Position numbers and translations under genes: made by a program. Below the pieces are notes generated by a model, which saw only the letters and a list, made by a program, of their open reading frames with translations, was not told the origin of the DNA and searched no databases. Positions 1-13,217 of a stretch of DNA of 64,000 nucleotides are shown piece after piece; within the stretch, counting starts at the first letter, position 1; every line of letters begins with the position of its first letter. The stretch lies in contig OZ038434.1 of the NCBI GenBank assembly GCA_964036275.1, positions 37,533,279 to 37,597,278 on the forward strand, given 5' to 3'. This DNA is from Litoditis marina. Lineage: Eukaryota; Nematoda; Chromadorea; Rhabditida; Rhabditidae.

Positions 1-654
1 GACTTTAATTTCTAACTTTTTTGAGTTCGTTTCGCTGGTCTAAACATCTAACTGTTAACCTTGTACTCTTTTTAGTTACCTCACACAGAGATGTATGTCA
101 GTTAGAGAGCGCTAGGGATAATGGAAAACACTCGAGAATAGCCCCTCTATGGAAATGTCTCTGCGTCTCTCACTTGTCGGAATGTTATACGCAAGTATGA
201 TAATTGTTACCTGGAAACTTATTTGATGCTACATGGATTTAAATAGTTATGGCCCTATTTCATAAATATACATTTATTGCAGAGGATCTCTTACCAGTGG
301 CGTAGATACAGATATGACTAAAGTACAAACCTCATAGTAACAGTACATCAGTCAGTGGTACTGTACTGATTCAAAACCACGAGTAAACCATTGAAAACCA
401 GTATATATGACCGGAACGTAGAAGAATATAAGTCATGATGTTGAAAACAACTATGGATATAGTGGTATCATCTGAAAAAGTATCGTTATACATGAGTCAC
501 TAAACACCTATTTCCAATTCTGCCTACTTTGCCTGTTGCGGCTTAAACTTAAACTGGGTTCATACTTTCAGCTTTGAAAATGAGTGCGGTTTCCCCTCTA
601 TCTGGTTTGGTTAGATGTTTTTGAGCTAATCTCGGGATGGTTACTCTAAGCTCA

Positions 655-1670
655 AGCGTTTAAGCAACTTTTCGCATGATTCCAAAATTTCCACCGGACT
701 CACCATAACCAATTTTCAGGAACATAATCACTCTCCGAACGGTGACTTTTTCTCTCTTCAGAATCAGTAGACGATAATAGAACGAAATAGCAGTCGCCAT
801 AGCGTTGTTGGTCGCTAGAAACACCAGAGTAGCGAAACTGAAATATAGGAATATTTTTCATGATTCAAAGTGTAGATAAACTGATTTGGACACCAAGAAA
901 ACCTGAGAAAAAACCAAACAGTTAGTCAAGTGACGAGAAAGTATGGAGGAGACTATATCAACAATTTACCTCGGACAAAATAGAACCAATAGAACCAGCT
1001 GAAGAAGAGCAGAAACAGTTCGGTAGTGGAGTATGACATCGAATTCGGGATACAATAGAGAATAGCAGAATATTCACGAATGAGGCCAGTACATCAGTGG
1101 TAGTGTACTGATCCATAACACATTCATACCATTGAAAACCAGTATATATGACCGGAATATAGAAGAATATGATTCAGGATAGTAAAAACGACCATGAATT
1201 GAGTGGAATGTATCACCTGAAAGAAGTATAGTTATTCATGGGTCACAAAATAACTGTTGTCACATCTGCCAAATGTTCATATTGTTCCATTTTTTTCAGG
1301 CCTTAAAGAAGGACGATTTTCCATCTTTTCATCTTATTTCAATCTCAAATAGGGATTCTACCCTGTTTTTAAATCAAAATAATTCAACCATTATTCTAGT
1401 TTCAGACATACCTCGGACATAATGGAACCAATGAAACCAGCTGAAGGAGAGCATAAACAGTTTGGTAGTAGAGTATGACATCGAATTCGAGATACAATAC
1501 AGAATATCGCCAATGAGGTCAGTACATCAGTGGTACTCTACTGATCCATAACACATTTACACCATTGGTAACCAGTATATATGACCGGAATGTAGAAAAA
1601 TATGATTCAAGATGTTAACAACGATCATGAATGTGGTGGAATATATCACCTGAAAAAAAGTTGGAAAGTT
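655..1670 (-). pseudogene. Chemoreceptor pseudogene exons (Str-like), copy 1
   Basis: Read on the minus strand, 715-840 resembles the TM3-TM4 exon of the receptor at 14,355-18,317 (TTNNV-like core followed by a Tyr/Arg-rich loop). Bases 970-1,090 resemble its TM2 exon, ending in a CPR-type codon run at a GT donor. Bases 1,129-1,236 look like an upstream exon. A second copy of the upstream pair lies at 1,415-1,655, so two receptor remnants sit head to tail. Stops and frameshifts interrupt every reconstruction I tried. The same arrangement recurs at 44,450-45,735, its inverted partner. Decayed gene; family call by similarity inside the window only. Confidence 0.6.
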
Positions 1671-2989
1671 ATACCTGGATCACAAAACAACAGTTCTCAC
1701 AACTGAGTTCTCAACCTGAACGAAGTTGTCGCATGAATAAGCAAATGAACTAATAATAATTAAGACTATCTGTGAAGGTAATTATTGATTAAGTTCAAAG
1801 TTACACCGTTTTGGCCTCCGCACCTCTACCAAAGTACGAAAATAGGCTTGAAGTCCGTAAAGTTTTAGAGTATGAAATGTTGTCTTACTTGAAGTTATTT
1901 AACAGTAATTTATTTGAACTAGTAAAACTAAATTACCTTGTCCAGTAATTGGAGAAAAGGTCGGAAACTGTTCAGGAACCATACTGGTGTTTTCTTGCAG
2001 TACTTTCTTCGATACGATCCACCGAAACCTTTTACCATTGCCACCCGCACTTCACAAATTTCCTGAAAAACCAATACCATTCAAGCAATATGGAGGGTCT
2101 GATATGCTCTCTCAAACGGTTGATTTGCGAAACGAAAGATTCGGTGAACAATTGCGAACCTTATATTCTCGATAAACATCGTGTTCATTAGGAACAATTG
2201 AGATTTCTGGTAAAGAAATATGAAGAAAGCTAACCTGATGGGGAGAACATAATATTGTAGAGGCAAGTATGTAGTACTTTCCAGAGATGTATGATCCGGT
2301 AATGAGAATTATAGAGGGTCAAAGGTTACACCAAGATGCCACGCCTACAAGTTAATTGGGGTTTCTGTTTTGAGTAGCACACCTGGGTGAGAATATTGGA
2401 AAGGCGATATGTAATTGGGGATTTACCTTGAACCTCAATTATGTTCCAGATGTGAGAATATGAACCAAATTATGATGTCCGGAACATGAGAAAAAGAAGA
2501 ATTGTTGACTTCAAGAATGTGATCGAACTACAATTACAGAAGAACAAACAACAAAAGAACAGCTTTCGCCTATGCCTCTAAGGACGATGATCATGGTCCC
2601 GACATAATATTGTTAGTCATTTGCACAGTCACTTGAAACATGTTAAACACAGCAGAAATCAGAAACGTGAAATGACAAAGCGCGCGATTCCTCGTTAGAA
2701 TGATAACCTCACGTGACTGTTTCATTTACTTCTAGTATATTACCAGTAAACTCTATGGGAAGTGCCCAACTCTTCGTTGTAGTTTGACGCGGAAGTGACC
2801 TTTTTGATCGAGAGATAGTGAAATCGATAAATGTCCATTTGTGTTCCTCAATCTCTCTGGTTGCATTCAATGGTCATCACTATGGATAACGTAGAAATAT
2901 TATTCATTTCATTCCCACTGAAACCCCTTGGCATTGTGCCAAGATTTTCGGACGACTATTTCTTAGAGCATACAAAGTACTCTACAGAC

Positions 2990-3440
2990 GTTTTTTGTTA
3001 ACATTGTCGTATGGGATTGAACAGTCGCTTCCAGAGCTTTGCAGATTATTGAAAAAACCTCCGAAGCGGTGAAAAACATCCTAGAATGTTCGTTGGCACA
3101 CCGCCAAGTCTCAGTAGAAATGACCGGGACTATACTGTTGGCGTGGATTGAACCTTTGAAAAACTTGAGAGCGGTCAAAATCATGGAAATGGACAGTTTG
3201 GAACATCAAACAACTGCTACGCTAATAAACATCATTTTCTCTGGACTGTTATTTCAAAACGACATGTGAGACCACATTTAGCGATAGTTGATCTTCTTAC
3301 TCGTTTAATGACGACTTGGAGAAGACACTTCTGAACTGAGTTATGCACATTTGTCAACTTATGACCGTATTTGTACGATGTTGTTTCAACAGCGACATGC
3401 AATATACGAACATAAGTAAATATATGCTGATATAACAAAA
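2990..3440 (+). pseudogene. F-box/FTH-like gene fragment, copy 1
   Basis: A short open stretch on the plus strand (about 3,039-3,269) contains the phrase WIEPLKNLRAVKIMEMDSL. This resembles the 'position of leucines, then Lys-x-Ile' pattern of nematode FTH/DUF38 domains that follow F-boxes. The same peptide recurs in copies 2, 3 and 4 of the repeated unit (8,640-8,990, 42,740-43,075 and 62,711-63,085, all minus). The copy at 62,711-63,085 is longest (124 codons) and shows that this one has lost its frame soon after. No F-box motif was recognised, so the family assignment is tentative. It is probably a gene fragment carried along with the unit. Confidence 0.35.
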
Positions 3441-5035
3441 AGAAGTGTTGGAATGGACTCGTATACAGTTTATCATGTGCTTAAACTGTGGAATATTGAA
3501 CCTATTGATATGATCTAGCTATGAATTGTCATGTCCACCTAAACTACTCAATTCAACCCCATCATAATTCTTTCTTATCGCTTCATCTTACGAAAAACAA
3601 ACTATTCCCCACTCCCTGCAATTTTGCCACGGTAGACAGATGGCTGATTTGGACCGCCAAATCACGCTGCTGTTGCGAGTTCCGTAAACGAAAACCAACT
3701 TTCCGTATTTTTTCACGTCGTTTTGTCCAAAAAAGGGATAACAACTGCCGAACCCCTAAATCTAGCTCCAACATAAATATGCTTCGAAACTTCGCAGGAT
3801 GTGTTTATTTCAGACAGGTTTCCTTTCAAACATCGAGGCTCAAAAACAAACCACGTAAACCCAAAATGAACTTTTCGATTTTGCGTTTATAAAACCAACC
3901 GACCTGTATTAAAAAACGGCCAAAATGTCAATTCAAAACGACATTTGGTCGTTTTTAGCGACATTGAAAAAGTGGCTCAGTTATAAACATTTTTGACCAA
4001 ATCATTTACAGAATCGTCAGAAAGACCTATTTTACTCCACGAGCAAATTTCAGCTGGGTATCTCCGTTTAAACCAGGATTACCACCCTTTTCCCGGAAAG
4101 TTCTGAGATTCGTTATGCTTGTAGTTTGATCCCGTGGTTTCTCAACTTAAACTTTGACCAAATTTGCTCGAACTTTCAGTTCCACCCTCTGTGTATGAGA
4201 TAAACCCAGCCAACAAACCTCAGCTCCTATCTCCGATTCTTCTATTACCGTAACACGTATTAGTTTTGCTTTCAACGTTAAAACGTCACCAATCCATGAC
4301 AACATTTTGAAACTTCGGCCATAAGTCTGCCCTCAACCGAATTTCACGAATCGGAAACCGATTCGTGGATGAATCTCGATAGAAAAATAGTGTTCCGGAA
4401 ACGTTCACATCTGAACATCATTTTAACGATTTTTATCGCCAAAATAAGAAAAAAATGACAGAAATCACGACGAGCCATAACGTTTTTCAGTTCTGACCTA
4501 CCAACTCAATTTTCTGCACAGCGCCATCAACTGAGTTGATGAACAACTGAGAAAGAGTTTCCGGGAAGCGAACTACGTTGAGCCGAGATATAGGATCTGG
4601 GACCCTCACCGTAAAACTCACCCCCACTTACGTGGACCACTTCATAAGGGAAAATGTCACCAATCCATGACGATACTCTAAAACGCTATAACTCTGTAAA
4701 AAATAAGGGTCCTCAATGCTTCATATCCCACTATCCAAAAACATCCGGAATACGAAAATTTAACTTTACTATATTTTTCTGAAACTGAAAACTTGAGCTT
4801 CTCTAGGTCCAATAAACCCAACCTGTGAATTTTGACCAAAATTCCAGATTCTCTTTTTTTGATGAGTCTTCAGAAGCCAAAGCCGTGTTTTAGTTTGAGC
4901 AGATGCCTGAATTCGACATTATATACTAAATTTCGATTGAATAGTCACGTAAGTAAGCATTCTAATGAGGTATCGTGCACTTTGTCATTGCACGTTTCTG
5001 AATCTGCTGTGTTTAACATGTTTCACGTGACTGTA

Positions 5036-5036
5036 C

Positions 5037-5078
<42 letters not shown>

Positions 5079-5080
5079 TA
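5036..5080. repeat. (ACTA)n tetranucleotide repeat
   Basis: About eleven tandem copies of a 4-base unit. The inverted partner locus has a shorter (GTTA)n tract at 32,908-32,931, so the tract has expanded or contracted since the two copies separated. Confidence 0.95.
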
Positions 5081-5460
5081 GTATATTTGTATTTCAAGTT
5101 TTGACACACGGAAAATAATAATTTGATTTCTATTTTTAGTTCATGGGCATAATTGAGGTTATTTATCCATTGAATCCAATCCGATTTCTCATCCAATTAC
5201 CTATTGGTCCCATTGCTTTCTCAATATTCTCACCCAGGTGTGCTGCTCAAAACAGAAACCCCAATTAACTCATGGGCGTGGCATCTTGGTGTAACCTTTA
5301 ACCCTCTATAATTCTCATTACCGGATCAGACATCTCTGGAAAGTACTACGTACTTACTTCTACAATATTTATGTTCGAACTATCGGGTTAGTTTGCTCGA
5401 TATTTCTCCAAAACACATCTCAATTGTTTTCAAAAACACGTTGTTTCATCTAGAACATAA

Positions 5461-5541
5461 AGTTAGCAATCATTGACCGAATCCCGGTTGTGATCAGCGT
5501 AAGTTAGCAATCATTGACCGAATCCCGGTTGTGATCAGCGC
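5461..5541. repeat. 41-bp tandem duplication
   Basis: Two consecutive near-identical copies of a 41-base unit beginning AGTTAGCAATCATTGACC. The paralogous positions near 31,765-31,808 and 60,885-60,925 carry the unit once, so this duplication is private to copy 1. Confidence 0.92.
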
Positions 5542-6269
5542 GATCAAACTACAAACCTGTTATATCATAGCGAAGCGACCGTGTATTTCATAGGACACAT
5601 CTTTCTCCTGTGTTCAGTTAACACAATTGAACTCAAGTACATCCTACTGTGTTTGTAGTTTGCTGATGCTTATTTTGTTCGAAGATGGAATTATGTATCG
5701 AGTGCAAACTACAACTGTCAATCCATGTCAATCCCCATTCCAACTGATTTCAGGAACGAAATGGTGACAACGGTCTCTGAATTGATTCCTTGCTTCTCGG
5801 AACGGTTGAATGAGAAGATTTAAGACAATTTCTCACGGTCAAAGTCAGATAACATATTGGGGAAGAAACGTATACCGTTTACGAAGAGTGCTACTGTACA
5901 TTGATACATCTGAGCGAGACACCAGTTTTCGTCCAGACACCTCTTCATTCTGGTTCGATTGGCCTACCTCACCATCATATCTACCGTGAAACATCAACAA
6001 CTTTCTAAGAATGCTCCAATGCCAGAAAAGGACCGAATTCGATGGAGTAGTACAACTCAGGTAACGTTTGGCTCGTTCATGTTCTATGAAATGTAACTTA
6101 TGATTTTAAAATGAAATTGAGTCGTTTAATCATACAGGAAAACTATGGTATAGTTGAAGTTCTTATATTTTGCCCTGATTTTAGCGTAGCAAAGTAAACA
6201 AATAGTAGCGGAAAATAAAAAAAACGGACATTTGTGAGAACTGTAACTCATACATAACTATACTTCTTT

Positions 6270-7140
6270 CAGATGATATATTTCACTACATCCGTGGTCG
6301 TCCAATGGTGTACTTGTGGTTATGACATGTGAATACCACCGATGTACTGACCTCAATTGCGATTGTTCTGCTATTCTCTATTCTATCCCGATCTCGATGT
6401 CATACTCGACTACCAAACTGTTTCTGCTCTCGTTCAGCTGGTTCTTCTCGTTCTCTTGTGTCCGAAGTAAATTGTTGATATAGTCTCCTCCACACTTTCT
6501 CCTCACTTGACTAACCGTTTTTGGTTTTGGTCGGGTTGTTTTGGTGTCCAAATCCAAATCTTTTTCCATATTCTATGAAAAACGAAATATATTCCTAAAT
6601 TTTAGTTTTGTCGTTCTGCTGGGTCTGGCGACCAACAACGTTATGACGACTGCCATTTCGTTCTATCATCGTCTACTGGTTATAGAGGGTGGAAAAGTCA
6701 CCGTTTGGAGAGTAATCCTGTTTCTGGCAATTTTTATGCTGTCCTACTTATTGGTTACGGTAAGTCCGCTTGAAACGTTCAGAAAGATTGGTCTACCCTA
6801 GAAGAAAATGCCTGAAAAGACGCTCGAGTATAGAGTAACCATCCCGAGATTGACTCAAAAACATCTCACCGAACGAGAGAGGGGGAATCGCACACTTGAA
6901 AATATTTCGAATGTTTGGTCTGGAAGTTTGGTATGTTGGCGTTTTTGGATTTCCTCCAAATTTCGTTGGTGTAATCTATACACTTACTTCTACTAGCAAC
7001 ATAACAACTAATACAAATTATCATTTCACCGATTTTCAGACGACATCTTCAACTCCAGTATCCCCAGATGTCTCTGTACCATCTGCCAGGAGGTCAGGGG
7101 ATTCCTCTGGAACTGCTCGGAGCTGTGAAGTCTGTACCTC
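6270..7140 (+). pseudogene. Chemoreceptor pseudogene with one intact TM3-TM4 exon
   Basis: The exon at 6,606-6,759 follows a TTTTAG acceptor, ends at a GTAAGT donor and is 154 nt long. That is exactly the length of exon 3 in the receptor gene at 14,355-18,317. It is open in the matching frame (LATNNVMTTAISFYHR core). The TM2 exon (about 6,345-6,469) keeps the reading LHYQTVSALLQL-like but lacks one base at its donor. A Ser/Thr/Pro-rich tail-like exon follows a TTTTCAG at 7,022-7,040. The exons needed for TM5-TM7 are absent, so this is a truncated remnant. Related remnants lie at 10,545, 11,530, 30,185, 44,450 and 59,300. Confidence 0.6.
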
Positions 7141-7457
7141 GTCGTTATCCAGTTTTGCAGAATGTCGGGAACCGCATGATTCCTTGTTGATATGATGTGT
7201 TTGTAATTATTGCAATGAAATTTCATTTTATACATGTATGTTTGTAAAGAGAAACTGGAAGGAAAATGAAATGGTCTATTTGATTGTTAAGACTCTTTTG
7301 TGGGTCGGTCTCGCCGTAATTCACAATTTTTGACCGGGAATCTACGGGATCAAACTGATTAAAGTACAAACATAAAGGTATAGGGCAGCGTACACCGTAT
7401 GTAGCTGATTTGACGTAATCGCGCCTAATCGCCTAACAAGTAGTCTTTCCCACTCCT

Positions 7458-7656
7458 ACTATAGTGAATGCCAAATTTATCAATTTCTGTCTATTGTCGG
7501 AATCGAACTTGCAAGCAAAAGTTTTGTAGCAGGGCGCAAACCACTGCGCTATTGCAGCACATAACCGGCGAGCTTCGGAATCGAATACATGTGTGCGTAC
7601 ACAGCAGGAACCGAGATATACAGTACCCTCCCGCCTTTCCGTTGGCGACAACTATA
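7458..7656 (-). repeat. tRNA-derived SINE-like element, copy 1
   Basis: On the minus strand the element has an A-box-like ATAGCGCAGTGGTTTGCGC and, about 35 bases on, a B-box-like CAAGTTCGATTCCG. Other copies are at 29,865-30,065 (+), 33,372-33,566 (-) and 58,966-59,160 (+). The ends that would pair as an acceptor stem do not match, so this is not a functional tRNA. All copies share the flanking phrase GGAAAGGCGG(G)AGGG on the 5' side and a CACTATAG-like 3' end. Confidence 0.7.
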
Positions 7657-7914
7657 AAACAGGATCCAGTGGCAGTTACGTCGAACTAACAGATTCAAAC
7701 CTCTCAACTAGAACAGAGAAACTCGCGAACAAAAAAAGCTGCAACGTGAAAGAATTTCTTTTAAAAAATCTTTGTAATGTTTCGTAATGTACAAACAAGT
7801 GTTGTCATAATCATCGATTGTTGGTCAAAGAAGCAGTCACTGGCTTGGAGTAAGTTGGTTGGCCCTGCAAAACATAAGTAACGCCATGAAAGTTGATGTT
7901 ACCGATGGCTTGAT

Positions 7915-10797
7915 TGAATTTGTAAATGGTTAATAATCATTCAAAACGATTCTGTAAATAATTCGGCTGAAAATGTTTATAACTGGCCAACTTTTTCAAT
8001 GTCGCTAAAAAACGACCAAATGTCGTTTTAAATCGACATATTGGCCGTTTTTTAATACAGGTCGGTTGGTTTTATAAACGCAAAATCGAAAAGTTCATTT
8101 TGGGTTTACGTGGTTTGTTTTTGAGCTTCGATGTTTGGAAGGAAACCTGTCTGAAATAAACACATCCTGCGAAGTTTTGAAGCATATTTCTGTTGGAGCC
8201 AGATTCAGGGGCTCGGCAGCTGTTACTTCTTTTTTGGACAAAACGACGTGAAAAAATACGGAAAGTTGGTATCCGTTTACGGAACTCGCAACAGCAGCGT
8301 GATTTGGCGGTCCATATCAGCTATCTGTCTACCGTGGCGAAATTGCAGGGAATGGGTAAATAGTTTGTTTTTCCCAAGATAAAGTGATAAGAAAGAATTA
8401 TGATAGGATTGAATTGAGTAGTTCAGGTGGACATGACAATTCATAGCTAGATCATATCAATAGGTTCAATATTCTACAGTTTAAGCACATGATACACTGT
8501 ATACCAGTCCATTCCAACACTTCTTTTTGTCATATCAGCATATATTTACTTATGTTCGTACATTGCATGTCGTTGTTGAAACGACATCGTACAAATACGG
8601 TCATAAGTTGACAAATGTTCATAACTTAGTTTGGAAGTGGCTTCTCCAAGTCGTCATAGAACAAGTAACAAGTTCGATTATTGCTGAATGTGGTCTCAAA
8701 TGTCGTTTTGAAATGACAGTCCAGAGAAAATGATGTTTATTCTCGAACGTAGCATTGTCTGATGTTCCGAACTGTCCATTTCCATGATTTTGACAGCACT
8801 CAAGTTTTTTAAAGGGTAAATCTACGCCAACAGTATAGTCCCGGTCATTCCTACTGAGACTTGGCAGTGTGCCAACGAATATTCTAGGATGTTTTTCACC
8901 GCTTTGGAGGTTTTTTCAATAGTCTGCAATGCTCTGGAAGCGACTGTTCAATCCCATACGACAATGTTAACAAAAAACGTCTGTAGATTACTTTGTCTGC
9001 TCTAAGGAATAGTCATCCGAAAATCTTGGCACAATGCCAAGGGGTTTCAGTGGGAATGAAATGAATAATATTTCTACGTTATCCATAGTGATGACCATTG
9101 AATGCAACCAGAGAGACTGAGGAACACAAATGGACATTTATCGATTTCACTGTGCCTCGATCAAAAAGGTTACTTTCGCGTCAAACTACAACGAAGAGTT
9201 GGGCACTTTTCATAGAGTTTCATGGGAATATACTAGAAGCAAATTGAACAGTCACGTGAGGTTATCATTCTAACGAGGAATCGCGCGCTTTGTCTTTTCA
9301 CGTTTCTGATTTCTGCTGTGTTTAACATGTTTCAAGTGACAGTGCAAATAACTCTAACAATATTATGTCTGTTCATATTTCACGTTACCCTAATCATCGT
9401 CCTTAGAGGCATAGGCGAAAGCTGTTATTTTGTAGTTTGTTCTTCTGTGTTTGTTCCGATCACATTCCTGAAGTCAACAATTCTTCTATTTCTCATGTTC
9501 CGGACCTCATAATTTGGTTCATATTCTCACCTCTGGAACATAATTGAGGTTCAAGGTAAATCCCCAATTACCTATCGCCTTTCCAATATTCTCACCCAGG
9601 TGTGCTACTCAAAACTGAAACCCCAATTAACTCGTATGCGTGGCATCTTGGTGTAACCTTTGACCCTATATAATTCCCATTAGCGGATCATACATCTCTG
9701 GAAAGTACTACATACTTACCTCTACAATATTATGTTCTCCCCATCAGGTTAGTTTTCTTCATATTTCTTTACCAGAAATCTCAATTGTTCCTAATGAACA
9801 CGATGTTTATCGAGAATATAAGGTTCGCAATTGTTCACCGAATCTTTGCTGTAATCAGCACTTCGCGATCAAACTACAAACCTGTTCAACGTAGCGAAGC
9901 GAGCGTGTATTCCTTGGAACAAATATTCTGGCTGTATTTAGTTACCACATTCGATCTCTCAATTGTATTCTGCTGTGTTTGTGAACAATAGTTCGAGCAG
10001 TTGTGTAGCAATAGTACGCATTATACGTTTCGGACTAAAAAGAGAATGTTTTACCCATATTCGTGTTATTGATTTCTTCAAGGAAATCAACCGTTTGATA
10101 GAGAATATCACACTTCCCACTACGCTTGCATGGTACTGACTTTTTCAGAAAATATGTGAAGTGCGGGTGGTGATGGTGAAAGGCTTCGGTTGATCGTATC
10201 GAAAAGAAATACCAGCTTGGTTCCCGTACAGTTTCCGACCCTTTCTTCAATCACTGGACAAGGTAATTTAGTTTTCTTAGTACAATATAATTAACTTGAA
10301 ATAAACTTAACCAAGTAGAAGTTTTATTATCTAGAAATTTACGGGCTTCAAGCCTATTTTCGTACATTGGTGGAGGTGCGGAGACCAAAACGGTGTAACT
10401 TTGAACATAATCAATAATTAACTTCACAGATAGTCCTAATTATTATTAATTCATTTGGTTATTCATGCGAAAACTTCGTTCAAGTTCAGAACTCAGTTGT
10501 GAGAACAATTGTTCTGTGATTTAGGTATAACTTTCCAACTTTTTTTCAGGTGTTACATTCCACCAAATCCATGATCGTTGTTAACATCATGAATCATATT
10601 CTTCTACATTCCGGTCATATATACTGGTTTTCAATGGTGTAAATGCGTTTTGAATCAGTACAGTACCACTGATGTACTGACCTCAACTGAGAATATTCTG
10701 CTATTCTCTATTTTATCCCGAATTCGATGTCATACTCCACTACCAAACTGTTTCTGCTCTCCTCCAGCTGGTTCTATTGGTTATATTGTGTCCGAGG
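7915..10797 (-). repeat. Large repeated unit, copy 2 (inverted to copy 1)
   Basis: Matches copy 1 positions 4,020-1,411 in reverse complement. It keeps the empty site (GATCATATCAATAGG near 8,450-8,465) of the 8.3-kb TIR-bounded block found in copy 3. It ends at 10,797, where the matching sequence breaks off at a receptor exon donor. Apart from the fragments listed separately it carries no gene. Confidence 0.8.
8640..8990 (-). pseudogene. F-box/FTH-like gene fragment, copy 2
   Basis: Minus-strand relative of the fragment at 2,990-3,440, with the same LAWIEPLKN-like region now interrupted by indels. No long open frame remains. Confidence 0.3.
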
Positions 10798-11210
10798 TAA
10801 ATTGTTGATATTCAGAGGCACAACGATGCAATACAATAATTCCAGCTTTTTCTCATAAGAGGCAGGAAATTTCACAAAGTCAATAGTTAAGAGTAACTTT
10901 TTCTTATTATACTAACTTATTACGCATAACACATTGCTTCATACTTCTTTCTATTCATAATATAGTCTCCTTCACACATTCTCGCCACTTGACTAACCGT
11001 TTCTGGTTTTCGCTCGGGTTGTTTTTGTTTCCTAACTCATTTATCTACACTTTGAATCACGAAATATATTCCTATATTTCAGTTTTGCTTTTTTGATGAG
11101 CCTGACGACCAACAACGTTATGACGACTACTGGTTATGAAAAGAGGAAAAGTCGCCGTTTGGATAGTGATCATGTTTCTGAAAATTGGTTATGGTGAGTC
11201 CGGTGGAAAT
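10545..11210 (+). pseudogene. Chemoreceptor pseudogene
   Basis: A TTTTTTTCAG acceptor at about 10,540-10,549 leads into an upstream exon. A TM2 exon at about 10,680-10,796 reads LHYQTVSALLQLVLLVILCPR-like and ends at GTAAATT, the same donor as the intact gene. A shortened TM3 exon lies at 11,082-11,200 (TTNNVMTT core, then an internal deletion). A run of about 160 bases at 10,808-10,965 between the exons is unrelated insertion sequence. In-frame stops occur upstream of the TM2 exon. Confidence 0.55.
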
Positions 11211-11529
11211 TTTGGAACCATGCAAGAAGTTACTTCAATGAACGCTTGAGCTCAGAGTAACCATTCCGAGATTCGCTCGAAAACATCTCACCAAACGAGT
11301 GAGAGGGAAATTTCACTCATTTTGAGAGCTGAAAAAGGTTGATTGGTTTTAAAAGACAATACGGTCGCATTTTGGTTGCTTTCTTAAGGCAACCGAGTTT
11401 TCTTCTCAAGAGCAACCAGCTTGATGTTTGGTTTATATCGACCCGGTTGCTTGTTAAGTTGGCCGAAAAATTGGCTGATATGGGAAGAGTTGTTTAGTGA
11501 CCCATGTATAACGATACTTTTTTCCAGAT

Positions 11530-12163
11530 GAAATCACTACATCCATGGTAGTTTTTAACAACATGAATCATATTCTTCCATACTCCGGTCATATATACTG
11601 GTTACCAGTAGTGTATTTGCGGTGAAGAATCAGTACAATGCCATTGACGTACTGACATCGTTCGCGAATATTCTGCCATTCTTTATTTCATCCCGAATTC
11701 GATGTTATATTCAACTAACTGTGTCTGCTCTCCTCCAGCTGGTTCTATTGGTTGTATTATGTCCGAGGTAAATTGTTGATTTAGTCTCCTCCATACTTTC
11801 TCGCAACTTGACTAACCGTTTTTGGTTTTTGCTCGGGTTTTTTGGTTTTTTTTTCTTATTCATTTCTCTATAATTTGAATAACCAAATATTTATGTTTCA
11901 GTTTCGCTATTCTGGTGTTTCTAGCGACCAACAACGTTATGACGACTGCCGTTCCGTTCTATCATCGTCTACTGGTTATAATGGGCAAAAACTCACCTTT
12001 TGGGAGTGATTATGTTTCTGGCTGTCCTACTGATTGGTTACGGTGAGTCCCGTTGACAGTTTGGGAGCAGGCGTCTAGAAAAAAGATATAGTAGAGAAGA
12101 TGCTTGAGATTAGCGTGAACATCCTGAGATTTTCTCACAAAAATCCAACCAAATAGAGAGAGC

Positions 12164-12196
<33 letters not shown>

Positions 12197-12370
12197 GGAG
12201 AGAGAGAGCACGAGTTAACACGAATGGATAGTAAGATTTTTCACCATCTCCAATCAATACTTATGTTTTCCAGGACCAACCAACTCTCTTCCAAGCAAGT
12301 GACAGCTTCTTCAACACCAACAATCATTGATCACAACAATTGTTTGTATCTAACGAATCAACATGAAATC
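11530..12370 (+). pseudogene. Chemoreceptor pseudogene with tail exon
   Basis: TM2 exon remnant at about 11,640-11,768, TM3-TM4 exon at about 11,902-12,042 with a frameshift after the VPFYHR-like phrase, and a putative tail exon after a CCAG at about 12,275 (PTNS..SK-like). The tail matches the minus-strand tails near 30,190-30,300 and 59,295-59,400. The unrelated 54-bp GA tract (12,155-12,208) lies in the intron-equivalent position. Confidence 0.5.
12155..12208. repeat. (GA)n low-complexity tract
   Basis: Nearly pure AG dinucleotide run with a few interruptions. Confidence 0.95.
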
Positions 12371-12494
12371 AGTCAGTAAACATTGTATGTCTTTGCTCAT
12401 GGTTTTTGACCCAACAAGTTTAACGAATGGGTAAAATTTCGATGAAGGGTATAGCAATGCCTATGTTATACCTCCTTTGAAAACGACAGTAAGA

Positions 12495-12890
12495 TTACAA
12501 AATGCGTTGGGATGACCTACATTTTGTCGAGAAGTAAAGTTGTTTGCACTTGATTCTGCTTCCCAATCTCAATGATTGCTCCAAAACTTCTCGGGCAAAG
12601 TCAATATTTAGATGAGAAACCTGACATTGAAAACCTCGAATGTGTACTGTGGTCTCAGTAGGAATGGTGTCGACTATCTCCTGTGAGAAACTGACAAACT
12701 CGCTCAAGACTAGGCACAAATGTTATGATATTACCGTAAACGTAACCAGAGTTTGATGAATAAACTAAAGTTTGATGAATAAACTGCTTACTCAAATGGC
12801 TTACCCGGCTATTTGAGCTAGAACCACAGAATAGACCACTCACCATCAACATAATAATAATAAACTTTATCAGTATAGTGATGGACAAAC
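12495..12890 (-). other. Possible small or broken minus-strand gene, unknown
   Basis: Two overlapping minus-strand open stretches. The upstream one begins with ATG at about 12,888 and encodes a hydrophobic start (MSITILIKFIIIMLM) immediately before GTGAGT, which could be a signal-peptide exon. The downstream one (12,495-12,719) contains VDTIPTETTVHIRG and a Leu-rich stretch faintly like FTH-domain fragments elsewhere in the window. I could not link them with consistent phase, and neither matches a family I recognise with confidence. It may be a decayed F-box-type gene or chance. Confidence 0.2.
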
Positions 12891-13217
12891 AAAGAGTTAC
12901 GAATTTAAACCATATGAACTGATATTTGAGGAAATAAAGAAAAATAAAAACTAGTACATACGCAAGTTGCTAATTTGTTGATACTACTGAGACTCAGTGC
13001 AGACATACAGACATCGCTAACCATGGTTTGCACAGAGATCAAACTACAAAGACCGGGTAGTTTCTACGAAAGCCCTGGACCTGGGCACGTCCCCTTTTCG
13101 TTTCGGCGCACCATGAGATGGATAGTTGACCATTCGTGTTCCTCCATCTCTCAGGGTACATTCAACTTTCATCATTCAAGTTATGTCAATTTGGACTCAC
13201 TATCTCGTGCTTTATGT

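Larger units (their letters stand above)
1..6900 (+). repeat. Large repeated unit, copy 1 (truncated by window edge)
   Basis: Bases 1-3,520 read as the reverse complement of 46,105-42,600, and 3,520-6,760 as the reverse complement of 34,260-30,560. Parts also match 10,797-7,915 and 64,000-59,640 in reverse. This is the only copy in forward orientation, so it forms very large inverted repeats with the other three. It carries receptor-pseudogene exons on the minus strand (655-1,670), an F-box/FTH-like fragment on the plus strand (about 2,990-3,440) and MITE-like debris. The stretch from 3,500 to 6,200 holds no convincing gene. It is repeat sequence that serves as the empty-site reference for three insertions in copy 3. 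Confidence 0.85.

Noticed and set aside
2717..2724. CTGTTTCA, the core of the nematode 21U-RNA (piRNA) promoter
   Set aside because: Only isolated occurrences of this 8-mer were noticed (also 57,513-57,520 inverted), without the expected clustered spacing; chance is enough.
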